Source of the DNA: Rodentibacter sp901420285
GTDB taxonomy: Bacteria; Pseudomonadota; Gammaproteobacteria; Enterobacterales; Pasteurellaceae
Direction: 5' to 3'
Length of the DNA: 64,000 nt
NCBI RefSeq assembly: GCF_041734645.1
Contig: NZ_CP162010.1
Span: 868,001 to 932,000, forward strand
Below are positions 27,281 through 36,521 of this stretch, piece after piece. A model generated the notes under the pieces. It made no database searches. It was not told the origin of the DNA and saw only the letters and a list, made by a program, of their open reading frames with translations. A program made the translations under genes and the position numbers. Numbering within the stretch: position 1 is the first letter of the stretch; each line of letters opens with the position of its first letter.

Positions 27281-27321
27281 CACCGCACATTGAAGCGTCT
27301 TCAACGTGCGGTGATTTTTTT
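27281..27321 (+). terminator. Terminator of sucCD built from uptake-signal-like halves
   Basis: ACCGCACATTGAAG (27282-27295) pairs with CTTCAACGTGCGGT (27299-27312) with one mismatch, followed by a T run. The arms look like hybrids of the classic ACCGCACTT signal and the ACCGCATTGAA repeat. Confidence 0.85.
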
Positions 27322-27389
27322 ATAACAATTTTTTATAAAACCATAGCGAAAGGTGTATAATTGCGCCGAATTTTTTTAAGGAAAAAACC

Positions 27390-28013
27390 ATGAGCCAATT
27401 TTTTTATATTCATCCGGAAAATCCGCAACCGCGTTTAATTAATCAAGCGGTGGAGATTTTGCGTCAAGGTGGCGTGATTGTTTACCCGACAGATTCCGGT
27501 TACGCTTTGGGCTGTATGATGGGGGATAAACACGCGATGGATCGCATTGTCACGATTCGTAAATTGCCGGAAGGCCATAATTTCACATTAGTATGCAGCG
27601 ATTTATCCGAACTATCGACTTATGCCACGGTGAGCAACGCGGCGTATCGCCTCATTAAAAATAATACGCCGGGGCGTTACACGTTCATTTTAACGGCAAC
27701 CAAAGAGCTGCCGCGTCGTTTAATGACTTCGAAACGCAAAACTATTGGTTTGCGCGTACCGGATAATCAAATCGCGTTGGATTTATTGCAAGCTTTAGGC
27801 GAGCCGATTTTGTCCTGCTCGCTGATGTTGCCGGGGGAAGAACACACCACGCAATCGGATCCGGAAGAGATTCGCGATCGTTTGGAACGCCAAGTGGATT
27901 TAATTATTCATGGCGGTTATTTGGGACAAGAGCCAACCACGGTGGTCGATTTAACGGAAGAAACGCCGGTAATTTTGCGCCGGGGCAGCGGGGCGGTTAC
28001 GCCTTTTGTTTAG
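27390..28013 (+). CDS. yciO: YciO-like Sua5/YrdC-domain protein
   Basis: A 207-residue cytosolic protein of the threonylcarbamoyl-AMP synthase superfamily. It has the conserved GGVIVYPTDSGYALGC near 30, KLPEGHNFTLVCSDLSEL near 58 and TIGLRVPDNQIALDLL near 115. It resembles YciO more than TsaC by its starting SQFFYIHPENPQPRLINQAV and total length; whether YciO makes tRNA threonylcarbamoyladenosine in vivo is unsettled. A repeat copy follows (28073-28086). Confidence 0.85.
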   Translation: MSQFFYIHPENPQPRLINQAVEILRQGGVIVYPTDSGYALGCMMGDKHAMDRIVTIRKLPEGHNFTLVCSDLSELSTYATVSNAAYRLIKNNTPGRYTFILTATKELPRRLMTSKRKTIGLRVPDNQIALDLLQALGEPILSCSLMLPGEEHTTQSDPEEIRDRLERQVDLIIHGGYLGQEPTTVVDLTEETPVILRRGSGAVTPFV

Positions 28014-28179
28014 AAACGCTTTCGTTCGCGGCATGATTGCAAACTAATCGGCGCGCGGCGAACTTCCAAAATAGCACCGCATTGAAACCTTCTCCTGCCG
28101 CCTTAGGCATCTTTCGATTAAGAGAAAATGAGCCATTTCAGTTAAAACGGACGCTTGTGAAAGCGACAAAGGAAACAAT

Positions 28180-29238
28180 ATGAAATCAAATCAATCAAGA
28201 AAATTCACCAATAATGCTTCCGCAAAGCGAGGTGAAAAACGTCATGAAAATCGAGCACATTCTGCGTTCGAAAAAGCCACTGGCCAAAAAAATGAACGCA
28301 AAGAAAGCAAAACGGCGTTCAATTCCGATAATACATGTGTAAGTCGTAGCAAAACGCCTAGGCGCGCGCTTCAAAGCAAAGCAGAAGGCGAAAAATTACA
28401 AAAAGTGTTAGCGCGCGCCGGACAAGGCTCGCGTCGTGAAATCGAAGCGATGATTGCGGAAAATCGTGTGAGTGTCGATGGAAAAATAGCGACTTTAGGC
28501 GACCGCATTGATGTTCGTTCCGACGTGAAAGTACGTATCGACGGACGTATTATCAATCTTCAGCAGGCACGAAAAGAAACCTGTCGCGTGCTGATGTATT
28601 ACAAACCGGAAGGCGAGCTTTGCACGCGTAGCGATCCGCAAGGCCGCGCAACGGTATTTGATCGTTTACCGCGTTTAAACGGTTCGCGTTGGATTGCGGT
28701 AGGGCGTTTGGATATTAATACGTCGGGTTTATTGTTGTTCACTACCGACGGTGAGTTGGCAAACCGCTTAATGCACCCGAGCCGCGAAGTGGAACGCGAA
28801 TATTCCGTACGTGTGTTCGGTCAGGTGGATGAAGCGATGCTTGCGCGTTTACGCAAAGGCGTTCAGTTGGAAGACGGTCCGGCTCATTTCAACGATATCA
28901 AATTTAACGGCGGCATCGGTATGAATCAATGGTACGACGTTACGTTAATGGAAGGACGTAACCGGGAAGTACGTCGTTTGTGGGAATCGCAAGGCATTCA
29001 GGTGAGTCGTTTGATTCGTATTCGCTACGGTAACATTAAATTGATGAAGGGTTTACCACGTGGTGGCTGGGAAGAAATGGATTTGCAAAATGTAAATTAT
29101 TTGCGTGAGTTGGTGGGTTTACCACCGGAAACAGAAAGTAAACTTGATGTCACCAAACTGCATCGCCGTCCGAAATCGGGACAAATTCGCAAAGCGGTGA
29201 AACGTTATACGGAACTGAGCAAGCGCTACAAAAAATAG
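28180..29238 (+). CDS. rluB: 23S rRNA pseudouridine synthase B
   Basis: A 352-residue RsuA-family enzyme that makes pseudouridine 2605 in 23S rRNA. An unusual basic, low-complexity N-terminal extension of about 65 residues is followed by an S4 RNA-binding domain (EKLQKVLARAGQGSRREIEAMI) and the catalytic domain with GRLDINTSGLLLFTTDGELA containing the catalytic Asp, then EGRNREVRRLWESQG. The C-terminal tail is also basic. cysB starts ten bases after its stop. Confidence 0.92.
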   Translation: MKSNQSRKFTNNASAKRGEKRHENRAHSAFEKATGQKNERKESKTAFNSDNTCVSRSKTPRRALQSKAEGEKLQKVLARAGQGSRREIEAMIAENRVSVDGKIATLGDRIDVRSDVKVRIDGRIINLQQARKETCRVLMYYKPEGELCTRSDPQGRATVFDRLPRLNGSRWIAVGRLDINTSGLLLFTTDGELANRLMHPSREVEREYSVRVFGQVDEAMLARLRKGVQLEDGPAHFNDIKFNGGIGMNQWYDVTLMEGRNREVRRLWESQGIQVSRLIRIRYGNIKLMKGLPRGGWEEMDLQNVNYLRELVGLPPETESKLDVTKLHRRPKSGQIRKAVKRYTELSKRYKK

Positions 29239-29247
29239 GTATCTGCT

Positions 29248-30219
29248 ATGAAAATGCAACAACTTCGCTATATTGTTGAGATCGTGAATCAAAATTTAAA
29301 TGTTACGGAAGCGGCGAATACGCTTTACACGTCACAACCGGGCATTAGTAAACAAGTCCGTTTGTTGGAAAGCGAACTCGGTTTGGAAATTTTTGAACGC
29401 AACGGCAAACATATTAAAGCTGTCACGCCGGCCGGTAAGAAAATCATCGCCATTGCACGCGAATTGCTGGTGAAAGCGGAAAGTATTAAATCTGTGGCCT
29501 ATGAATATACCCGCCCGAATCACGGCGTGTTGCGCATCGCCACGACCAATACGCAAGCGCGTTATATGTTGCCGGCGGTGGTGGAACGGTTTTCCAAGCA
29601 ATATCCCGAAGTCAGCCTGCATATTCACCAAGGCTCCCCGACCCAAATTCATGATGCGTTAATATCCGGCGAAGTGGATCTCGCCATTACCACAGAGGCG
29701 CCGTATTTATTTGATGATTTGGTGCAATTACCATGTTATTTGTGGAATCGTTCCGCCATTGTGAAAGCGGATCACCCCTTAGCCAAAGTGGAAAATTTAA
29801 CGATCGAAGAACTCGGCAAATATCCTTTAGTCACTTACACGTTTGGTTTCACCGGCGTCTCCGATCTGGATTATGCTTTCAACGCTGCCGGTATTTTGCC
29901 AAATATTGTGTTTACTGCCACCGATGCGGATGTGATTAAAACCTACGTGCGTTTAGGCTTGGGCGTTGGCATTATGGCGAGTATGGCGCATACGCAACTC
30001 GACAACGATCTCGTGGCCATCGACGCCAGCCATTTGTTCCGTTCCAGCATGACGCAAATTGCGTTTAAACACAGTACTTTTTTGCGCAATTATATGTACG
30101 ATTTCATTGAATATTTCTCCCCGCATTTAACCCGTCCGATGGTCGAAAAAGCGGAAAAATTGCGCGACAACACGGCAGTGAAGAAATTATTTGATAATGT
30201 AAAATTAGAAATGAAGTAA
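29248..30219 (+). CDS. cysB: CysB, LysR-type regulator of cysteine biosynthesis
   Basis: A 323-residue transcription factor (E. coli 324). The N-terminal helix-turn-helix reads MKMQQLRYIVEIVNQNLNVT then EAANTLYTSQPGISKQVRLL; the effector domain carries THQQ-like ATTNTQARYMLPAVVERF and IHQGSPTQIHDALISGEVD. It activates sulfate assimilation genes in response to N-acetylserine. A strong terminator follows. Confidence 0.95.
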   Translation: MKMQQLRYIVEIVNQNLNVTEAANTLYTSQPGISKQVRLLESELGLEIFERNGKHIKAVTPAGKKIIAIARELLVKAESIKSVAYEYTRPNHGVLRIATTNTQARYMLPAVVERFSKQYPEVSLHIHQGSPTQIHDALISGEVDLAITTEAPYLFDDLVQLPCYLWNRSAIVKADHPLAKVENLTIEELGKYPLVTYTFGFTGVSDLDYAFNAAGILPNIVFTATDADVIKTYVRLGLGVGIMASMAHTQLDNDLVAIDASHLFRSSMTQIAFKHSTFLRNYMYDFIEYFSPHLTRPMVEKAEKLRDNTAVKKLFDNVKLEMK

Positions 30220-30230
30220 GGCCGATAAAC

Positions 30231-30271
30231 AAAGGGCGATTGAAATTCATTAAAAATTTCAATCGCCCTTT
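30231..30271. terminator. Strong terminator after cysB
   Basis: A perfect 17-base stem with arms AAAGGGCGATTGAAATT and its complement around a seven-base loop, with T-rich 3' side. Confidence 0.9.
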
Positions 30272-30289
30272 TGTTTGCTCTGCCACAAT

Positions 30290-30327
30290 TTCAATGCGGT
30301 GCTATTTTAAGGTTTCAATGCGGTGCT
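30290..30327 (+). repeat. Two tandem 24-nt copies of the dispersed repeat
   Basis: TTCAATGCGGTGCT starts at 30290 and again at 30314, exactly 24 bases apart, both in the same direction and followed by ATTTT or GTTTC. It lies in the gap between cysB and the convergent prmB. Confidence 0.9.
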
Positions 30328-30365
30328 GTTTCGGCAGCTCGTTTTAGATAATGTTGCCACCCTTT

Positions 30366-31310
30366 TTAAAACAAATGATGGTATTTTACCAATTCCTTAT
30401 AGCGCAGCGCGAAAACGCCCAAGCCGCCGTTTTTCAATTCAACCCATTCGAAAGGAACCTCTGGGTATTGTTCTATCAGACTGACCATGCTGTTGCCCAC
30501 TTCGCAAACCAACAGGCCGTTTTCGGTTAAATAATTCGGTGCTTGTTTAAGAATTTGTTTGGTAATGTCTAAGCCGTCCATGCCGGAACCCAGTGCCGGT
30601 TCAGGTTCAAAATGAAATTCTTCCGGCATCTCGGCGAGATCCTCTTCATCCACATAAGGCGGGTTGGTGACGATTAAATCGTATTTTTGCCCCACTATGT
30701 TTGCAAATAAATCCGATTGAATCGGAAATACGCGATGCGCCAATTGATGACGCTCAATATTAATTTCCGCAACATTGAGTGCATCAAAAGATAAATCCAC
30801 TGCGTCCACTTCCGCTTCAGGAAAGGCATAAGCGCAAGCGATTGCAATACAACCGCTGCCGGTACAAAGATCGAGAATGCGTTGCGGCACCGCATCCAAC
30901 AAGCCTTTAAAGCGGTCTTGAATGAGCGCACTAATCGGCGAACGAGGAATAATCGTGCGTTCATCCACATAAAATTCATGGCCGCAAAACCACGCGCTGT
31001 TAGTGAGATAAGCCACCGGTACGCGTTGTTGAATGCGCGCCAAAACCAATTGAACAAGGGTTTCTTTTTCGGAAGGAGTTAAACGGCTTGGAAATAATTC
31101 TGTCGGTAAATCAAGTGGCAATTGAAGTCCGCCGAGTACCAATTGAAGGCTTTCGTCCCACGCATTGTCATAACCTTGGCCGTAGTAAATGTCGGCGCGA
31201 TTAAATACGCTATAGGTCCAACGTAAAAAATCTTGAATGCTGTGCAGTTCGTGCGCCACCTTATCGGCTAAAACGGTGGCGACTAATTCTTGATTGTGTG
31301 CGATTTCCAT
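30366..31310 (-). CDS. prmB: Ribosomal protein L3 N5-glutamine methyltransferase
   Basis: A 314-residue SAM-dependent methyltransferase (E. coli 310) modifying a glutamine of L3. The SAM-binding ILDLCTGSGCIAIACAYAFP near 140 and the catalytic VTNPPYVDEEDLAEMP near 212 are clear, as is the N-terminal HSIQDFLRWTYSVFNRADIY helical domain. It is divergent from smrB, the same arrangement as in E. coli, and the two start regions overlap the same short intergenic stretch. Confidence 0.95.
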   Translation of the reverse strand: MEIAHNQELVATVLADKVAHELHSIQDFLRWTYSVFNRADIYYGQGYDNAWDESLQLVLGGLQLPLDLPTELFPSRLTPSEKETLVQLVLARIQQRVPVAYLTNSAWFCGHEFYVDERTIIPRSPISALIQDRFKGLLDAVPQRILDLCTGSGCIAIACAYAFPEAEVDAVDLSFDALNVAEINIERHQLAHRVFPIQSDLFANIVGQKYDLIVTNPPYVDEEDLAEMPEEFHFEPEPALGSGMDGLDITKQILKQAPNYLTENGLLVCEVGNSMVSLIEQYPEVPFEWVELKNGGLGVFALRYKELVKYHHLF

Positions 31311-31406
31311 TTTTTTCCTCGTGAAAAAATTTGCGCAGGGTTATACCACAAAAGGCCGCTGGTAACTATGATAAGATACGCAAAATTTGAAGTTAGCGAG
31401 AAAAAT

Positions 31407-31910
31407 ATGCAAGAGGAATTCGAGTTGTTTCGTGCTGAAACGAAAGACATTAAACCGATTAAGCAAGATACCGTAATAGCACCGCATTCAAGGAATGCGC
31501 GGAAAAAATCCGATTTGCGCGAGCTGCGCGAAAAAACGGACACCTTATTTTATTTTTCCGACGAATACGAGCCGCTGCTCAATGAACACGACGGCATTGT
31601 GAAATATTTGCGTGAGGGGGAAGATTCCCATTTGCTTAAACAGTTACGCCGCGGCGATTTTTCACCGGAGCTATTTTTGGATTTGCATGGCTTGACGCGC
31701 GAGCAAGCGAAAATGGAACTGGCTGCTTTGCTTTTGGCTTGTGAAAAAGAGCGCGTCGATTGCGCCAGTATTATGACTGGCTACGGCACTTTTACGCTGA
31801 AAAAACAAATTCCATTTTGGTTAGTGCAGCACCCGAAAGTGCGCGCGTTGCACCAAGCGCCGAAAGAATGGGGCGGGGAAGCGGCGATGTTGATTTTGTT
31901 GGATGTGTAA
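31407..31910 (+). CDS. smrB: SmrB-like Smr-domain ribosome-rescue nuclease, with altered active-site motif
   Basis: A 167-residue protein with N-terminal ELFRAETKDIKPIKQDT and Smr domain LRRGDFSPELFLDLHGLTRE, matching SmrB, which cleaves mRNA at collided ribosomes. The DLH motif is intact, but the second motif, GHGKHILK in E. coli, reads TGYGTFTLK here, so both histidines and the lysine are replaced. Activity may be changed or lost. A copy of the dispersed repeat (AGCACCGCATTCA, 31478-31490) lies within the N-terminal codons (VIAPHSRNA), where E. coli SmrB differs. The start at 31407 has GCGAG upstream; the longer frame is implausible. Confidence 0.85.
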   Translation: MQEEFELFRAETKDIKPIKQDTVIAPHSRNARKKSDLRELREKTDTLFYFSDEYEPLLNEHDGIVKYLREGEDSHLLKQLRRGDFSPELFLDLHGLTREQAKMELAALLLACEKERVDCASIMTGYGTFTLKKQIPFWLVQHPKVRALHQAPKEWGGEAAMLILLDV

Positions 31911-31939
31911 TTGGGGTTTTGATATTGGGTTTCGCTGAG

Positions 31940-31984
31940 AGCACCGCATTGAAGCCTTGTCCGACAAGCTTTCAATGCGGTGCT
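31940..31984. terminator. Repeat-pair hairpin after smrB
   Basis: Inverted copies AGCACCGCATTGAA and TTCAATGCGGTGCT with an inner CTTG/CAAG stem, followed by ATTTTG. It is the near-identical twin of the element at 3939-3983. It probably terminates smrB. Confidence 0.8.
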
Positions 31985-32141
31985 ATTTTGATCTTCCATT
32001 TTTAAAAGAGAAAAATAAAAAAGTCGAGATCACCTTCAGTTTATCCATTTGTTCCCTTTTTTGAAAAAATACTTGATTTTGGCAACATAAGTTTGCACTA
32101 TACCGCCGATTTTACGAATTCCAGCAAATTTAGGTAATCAA

Positions 32142-34748
32142 ATGAGTAAATCTTTGGTGATTGTGGAGTCGCCGGCTAAGGCGAAAACCATTAATAAATA
32201 TTTAGGCAATCAATACGTGGTGAAATCCAGCGTGGGGCATATTCGCGATTTGCCGACGGTGGGCTCAAGCACCGGCGAAAAAGCTAAACCGATTTCAACG
32301 AAAGGTATGGATGCGGAACAAAAAGCCAAAGTAAAAGCGGAAAAAGAACGTAGCGCTTTGGTGAAGCGCATGGGCATTGATCCTTATCACGACTGGCAAG
32401 CGAATTATCAAATTTTGCCCGGTAAAGAAAAAGTTGTCGCCGAATTAAAATCTCTTGCAAAAAAAGTTGATCATATTTATCTCGCTACCGACTTGGATAG
32501 AGAAGGAGAAGCTATTGCGTGGCATTTGCGAGAAGTCATTGGCGGCGATGAGGCGCGTTTTAGTCGTGTGGTATTTAACGAAATTACTAAAAACGCGATT
32601 AAACAAGCCTTTGAGCATCCCGAACATATCAATATGGATCGCGTAAACGCACAACAAACCCGTCGTTTTTTAGACCGAGTGGTCGGTTTTATGGTGTCAC
32701 CATTGCTTTGGAAAAAAGTGGCGCGGGGGCTTTCCGCCGGTCGCGTGCAATCTGTTGCGGTGAAACTTTTAGTGGAACGCGAACGCGAAATTAAAGCGTT
32801 TCAACCGGAAGAATATTGGGAAGTAGCCGTGCTGACGCAAACCGCCGGCAAACAAGTAATTCGCTTGGATGTAGCGGAGTATAAAGGCAAAAAATTTGAT
32901 CCAAAAAATCAACAAGAAGCCCAAAGTGCCGTAGATTTTTTAAATGTTGCCGATTACGTTGTCACAAATTTGGAGACCAAACCGACCAGCTCGCGTCCGC
33001 GCGCACCGTTTATTACCTCAACATTGCAACAAACTGCCAGTACACGTTTAAGTTTCGGCGTGAAAAAAACCATGATGTTAGCGCAGCGTTTGTACGAAGC
33101 AGGCTACATTACTTATATGCGTACGGACTCGACCAATTTAAGCCAAGACGCGTTAAATATGGCGCGCAGCTATATTGAAAAGCACTTAGGTGCACAATAT
33201 TTACCGGCGAAACCGAATTTTTATTCCAGCAAAGAAAATGCGCAAGAAGCACACGAAGCTATTCGTCCGTCTGATGTGCGTACCTTGCCGGAACATTTAG
33301 AAGGCATGGAAAAAGATGCGGTGCGCCTTTACGATTTGATTTGGCGTCAATTTTTGGCTTGTCAAATGCCGCCGGCGCAATATGACAGCACGACCTTAAG
33401 TGTGCAAGCGGGTGATTATGATTTAAAGGCTAAAGGTAGAATTTTACGTTTTGACGGTTGGACGAAAGTGCTACCGCAAATGGGTAAAAGTCCGGAAGAT
33501 CAGGAATTACCTGCGGTAGCCGTTACCGAAAAACTTGTCTTAAAAGAAGTGCAACCGAGCCAACATTTCACGAAACCACCTGCACGTTTTACCGAAGCGG
33601 CGCTGGTGAAAGAGCTTGAGAAACGCGGTATCGGTCGTCCTTCGACTTATGCGGCGATTATTTCCACCATTCAAGAGCGCGGTTATGTGCGGACGGAAAA
33701 TCGTCGTTTTTATGCAGAAAAAATGGGCGAAATCGTTACTGATCGATTAAACGAATCTTTCAGCGACTTAATGAATTACGATTTCACTGCAAATATGGAA
33801 GATGCGCTTGATAAAATTGCATCAGGTTCGATGAATTGGAAAGCGGAACTTAATCAGTTCTTTAAAGATTTCTCTCAACAATTATCCACAGCGGAACTCA
33901 ATGAGCTGGAAGGCGGAATGCGTCCTAACAGTTTGGTAGAAACTGATATTAAATGTCCGACTTGCGCTAGAAATATGGCGATTCGTACTGCAAGTACCGG
34001 TGTATTTTTGGGCTGCACCGGCTATGCCTTACCGCCGAAAGAACGCTGTAAAACTACCGTTAATTTAATTCCGGAAGCGGAATTGTTGAATGTATTGGAT
34101 GATTCCTCCGAAACCAAAGCTTTAATGGAACGTAAACGTTGCCCGAAATGCGGCACGGCAATGGATAGCTATGTGATTGACGCACATCGTAAAATTCATA
34201 TTTGCGGGAACAATCCAAACTGCGATGGTTATTTGGTGGAGCAAGGTTCTTTCAAAATTAAGGGGTACGATGGTCCGGTTGTGGAATGCGATAAATGCGG
34301 TGCGGATATGCACTTAAAACTCGGTCGCTTCGGCAAATACATGGCCTGTACTAGCTGTGACAACACGCGCAAAATTTTGAAAAACGGTGAAGTGGCGCCA
34401 CCAAAAGAAGAGCCGGTACACTTCCCGGAACTTAAGTGTGAAAAATCCGATGCCTATTTCGTACTGCGCGATGGCGCCAGCGGCGTATTTATGTCTGCCC
34501 ATAATTTCCCGAAATCGCGCGAAACCCGTCCGGCAAAAGTGGTGGAATTGGCCAAATATCGCGCGCGTTTACCGGAAAAATTAATGTATTTAGCTGATGC
34601 GCCACAACAAGATCCGGAAGGCAACGAAGCTATTATTCGTTTCAGTCGCAAAGAGAAAAAGCAATATGTAACTTCTGAAAAAGACGGCAAGGCTACTAAA
34701 TGGATTGTGGATTTTGTGGACGGAAAATGGGTTGAACGAAAAAAATAG
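32142..34748 (+). CDS. topA: DNA topoisomerase I
   Basis: An 868-residue type IA topoisomerase (E. coli 865) that relaxes negative supercoils. The Toprim domain begins KSLVIVESPAKAKTINKYLG with DLDREGEAIAWHL near 112; the catalytic Tyr is in GYITYMRTDSTNLS near 325; three zinc-finger units follow (CPTCARNMA, CPKCGTAMDSY and CDKCGADMHLKLGRFGKY), then a C-terminal ribbon. All parts are present. A repeat-pair terminator follows directly. Confidence 0.97.
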   Translation: MSKSLVIVESPAKAKTINKYLGNQYVVKSSVGHIRDLPTVGSSTGEKAKPISTKGMDAEQKAKVKAEKERSALVKRMGIDPYHDWQANYQILPGKEKVVAELKSLAKKVDHIYLATDLDREGEAIAWHLREVIGGDEARFSRVVFNEITKNAIKQAFEHPEHINMDRVNAQQTRRFLDRVVGFMVSPLLWKKVARGLSAGRVQSVAVKLLVEREREIKAFQPEEYWEVAVLTQTAGKQVIRLDVAEYKGKKFDPKNQQEAQSAVDFLNVADYVVTNLETKPTSSRPRAPFITSTLQQTASTRLSFGVKKTMMLAQRLYEAGYITYMRTDSTNLSQDALNMARSYIEKHLGAQYLPAKPNFYSSKENAQEAHEAIRPSDVRTLPEHLEGMEKDAVRLYDLIWRQFLACQMPPAQYDSTTLSVQAGDYDLKAKGRILRFDGWTKVLPQMGKSPEDQELPAVAVTEKLVLKEVQPSQHFTKPPARFTEAALVKELEKRGIGRPSTYAAIISTIQERGYVRTENRRFYAEKMGEIVTDRLNESFSDLMNYDFTANMEDALDKIASGSMNWKAELNQFFKDFSQQLSTAELNELEGGMRPNSLVETDIKCPTCARNMAIRTASTGVFLGCTGYALPPKERCKTTVNLIPEAELLNVLDDSSETKALMERKRCPKCGTAMDSYVIDAHRKIHICGNNPNCDGYLVEQGSFKIKGYDGPVVECDKCGADMHLKLGRFGKYMACTSCDNTRKILKNGEVAPPKEEPVHFPELKCEKSDAYFVLRDGASGVFMSAHNFPKSRETRPAKVVELAKYRARLPEKLMYLADAPQQDPEGNEAIIRFSRKEKKQYVTSEKDGKATKWIVDFVDGKWVERKK

Positions 34749-34757
34749 TGGAAGATG

Positions 34758-34855
34758 AAAATAGCACCGCATTGAAGTGAGTTTCAATGCGGTGCTATTT
34801 TTTGAGGTCATTTTAGCTTTTTCCAACCGCGATATCATTCCGAAAATTTATTGCA
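34758..34855. repeat. Repeat-pair hairpin with one arm of the large palindromic element
   Basis: AGCACCGCATTGAA (34763-34776) and TTCAATGCGGTGCT (34783-34796) form a hairpin flanked by AAAAT and ATTTTT, a good topA terminator. The right side continues with GAGGTCATTTTAG, CCAACCGCGATATCATTCCG and so resembles the right arm of the element at 52590-52737. The left arm is missing, cut at the topA stop. Confidence 0.75.
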
Positions 34856-34886
34856 CGTTTGTTTTAAGAAAAATGTTTAAAAATAA

Positions 34887-35771
34887 TTAAACCTTCGGAC
34901 GAACGCCTAACATATGGCAGATCGCATAAGTGAGTTCACTGCGATTAAGCGTATAGAAATGGAAATTGTTCACTCCTTCGTTGGACAAAATTTTCACCAT
35001 ATCCATTGCCACACTTGCGGCGACCAGATTGCGTGTAGTTTGATCATCATCTAAGCCTTCATAGGCTTTTGCCAACCAACTTGGAATTTTCACATTGGTA
35101 AATGAGGCCATTTTTTGTAATTGCTTGAAATTGGTTACCGGCAAAATACCCGGCACGATTTCCGTATCGATGCCAATTGCGGCACAGCGGTCGCGGAAGC
35201 GGAGATAGCTGTCAATATCAAAGAAGAATTGTGTGATGACGTGATTTGCTCCGGCATCAATTTTTCGTTTTAAATTGATTAAATCCGCTTGCGCCGATTT
35301 GGCTTCCGGGTGTACTTCCGGATAGGCAGCGACAGAAATATCGAAATCGGCCACTGAACGGAGAAGTTCAACTAAATCTGCCGCATAAAAAGGCTGTTTA
35401 TTATAGCCTTGCGGAATATCGCCACGTAATGCCACAATGCGACGAATTCCGCTATCCCAGTAATCTTTTGCGATTTGCTTGAGTTCTTCCGGAGTCGCAT
35501 CAATGCCGGTTAAATGCGGAGCCGCATCTAGTCCCGTTTCTTTTTTAATCGCTTTGACAATACTGTGAGTGCGATCACGTTCGCCGGAGTTTGCGCCGTA
35601 TGTGACCGAAACGAATTTGGGTTCCAGTAGTTTCAATCGATGAATGGATTCCCATAGTATATTTTCCATGTTTTCATTTTTAGGCGGGAAGAATTCAAAG
35701 GAAACATCGATTTTTTTATTAAAATCGGCAATATTTTGATTTAAGTTATTAATTTCTTTTGCATAGCTCAT
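34887..35771 (-). CDS. metF: 5,10-methylenetetrahydrofolate reductase
   Basis: A 294-residue FAD enzyme (E. coli 296) producing 5-methyl-THF for methionine synthesis. Seen are VSFEFFPPKNENME near 24, FVSVTYGANSGERDRTHSIV near 55, PHLTGIDATPEEL near 90, IVALRGDIPQGYNKQPF near 112 and ITQFFFDIDSYLRFRDRC near 185. I looked for MetJ boxes (AGACGTCT) upstream and saw none convincing. Confidence 0.96.
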   Translation of the reverse strand: MSYAKEINNLNQNIADFNKKIDVSFEFFPPKNENMENILWESIHRLKLLEPKFVSVTYGANSGERDRTHSIVKAIKKETGLDAAPHLTGIDATPEELKQIAKDYWDSGIRRIVALRGDIPQGYNKQPFYAADLVELLRSVADFDISVAAYPEVHPEAKSAQADLINLKRKIDAGANHVITQFFFDIDSYLRFRDRCAAIGIDTEIVPGILPVTNFKQLQKMASFTNVKIPSWLAKAYEGLDDDQTTRNLVAASVAMDMVKILSNEGVNNFHFYTLNRSELTYAICHMLGVRPKV

Positions 35772-35913
35772 TTTGGATTTCCTATAAAATAATGTCGTCG
35801 CGCTACGATAAAGTAACTTTTTATATCAGTCAATTTGAATAAATTCATTTATAGTATTAATTCCAATCATACTTTTCGATACGAGACAAATGTTGAAAAA
35901 TTTGGGCAAAAAA

Positions 35914-36075
35914 TTAGCATTTGTTTTAAAAGCATGTATAATGTGCCGACCCTGTAAATGCGCGGATTCCCACCGCGCATTATTTTGTCGAGATCCACTC
36001 GAAGGGGTGCGATTTAGATTAATGGTTGTGTTCGCAAGAACACTGGGTATCAAACTAATTTTTGGTAATTAATTA
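35914..36075 (+). promoter_or_regulatory. rplM promoter and structured L13-type leader
   Basis: TTAGCA (35914-35919), a 17-base spacer and perfect TATAAT (35937-35942) begin the leader. It contains a nine-base stem AATGCGCGG/CCGCGCATT (35957-35965 with 35973-35981) and a second perfect hairpin GTGTTC-GCAA-GAACAC (36028-36043) with a GNRA loop. The ribosome site before rplM is weak. This layout resembles the autoregulatory L13 leader known in gammaproteobacteria; I infer that L13 represses its own operon here. It accounts for most of the 304-base gap; the part before 35914 shows nothing else. Confidence 0.65.
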
Positions 36076-36504
36076 ATGAAAACTTTTGTAGCAAAACCGG
36101 AAACGGTTAAACGCGACTGGTATGTAGTAGATGCGACAGGTAAAACTTTAGGTCGTTTGGCGACTGAATTAGCGCGTCGTCTTCGTGGTAAACATAAAGC
36201 TGAATATACTCCGCACGTTGATACGGGTGATTACATCATCGTGATTAACGCGGACAAAGTTGCCGTAACAGGTAACAAAGAAAGCGATAAAATTTACTAC
36301 TGGCACACAGGCTATGTAGGCGGTATCAAACAAGCGACTTTCAAAGAAATGATCGCGCGCCGTCCTGAAGCAGTGATTGAAATTGCGGTTAAAGGTATGT
36401 TGCCAAAAGGTCCATTAGGCCGTGCAATGTTCCGTAAATTAAAAGTGTACGCAGGTGCTGAACACCAACACGCGGCACAACAACCACAAGTATTAGACAT
36501 TTAA
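36076..36504 (+). CDS. rplM: 50S ribosomal protein L13
   Basis: 142 residues, exactly the usual length. MKTFVAKPETVKRDWYVVDA at the start, the conserved GKTLGRLATELARRLRGKHK, and GMLPKGPLGRAMFRKLKVYAG near the end. First gene of the rplM-rpsI operon. Confidence 0.98.
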   Translation: MKTFVAKPETVKRDWYVVDATGKTLGRLATELARRLRGKHKAEYTPHVDTGDYIIVINADKVAVTGNKESDKIYYWHTGYVGGIKQATFKEMIARRPEAVIEIAVKGMLPKGPLGRAMFRKLKVYAGAEHQHAAQQPQVLDI

Positions 36505-36521
36505 TCACGAGGTTTTAGGAT

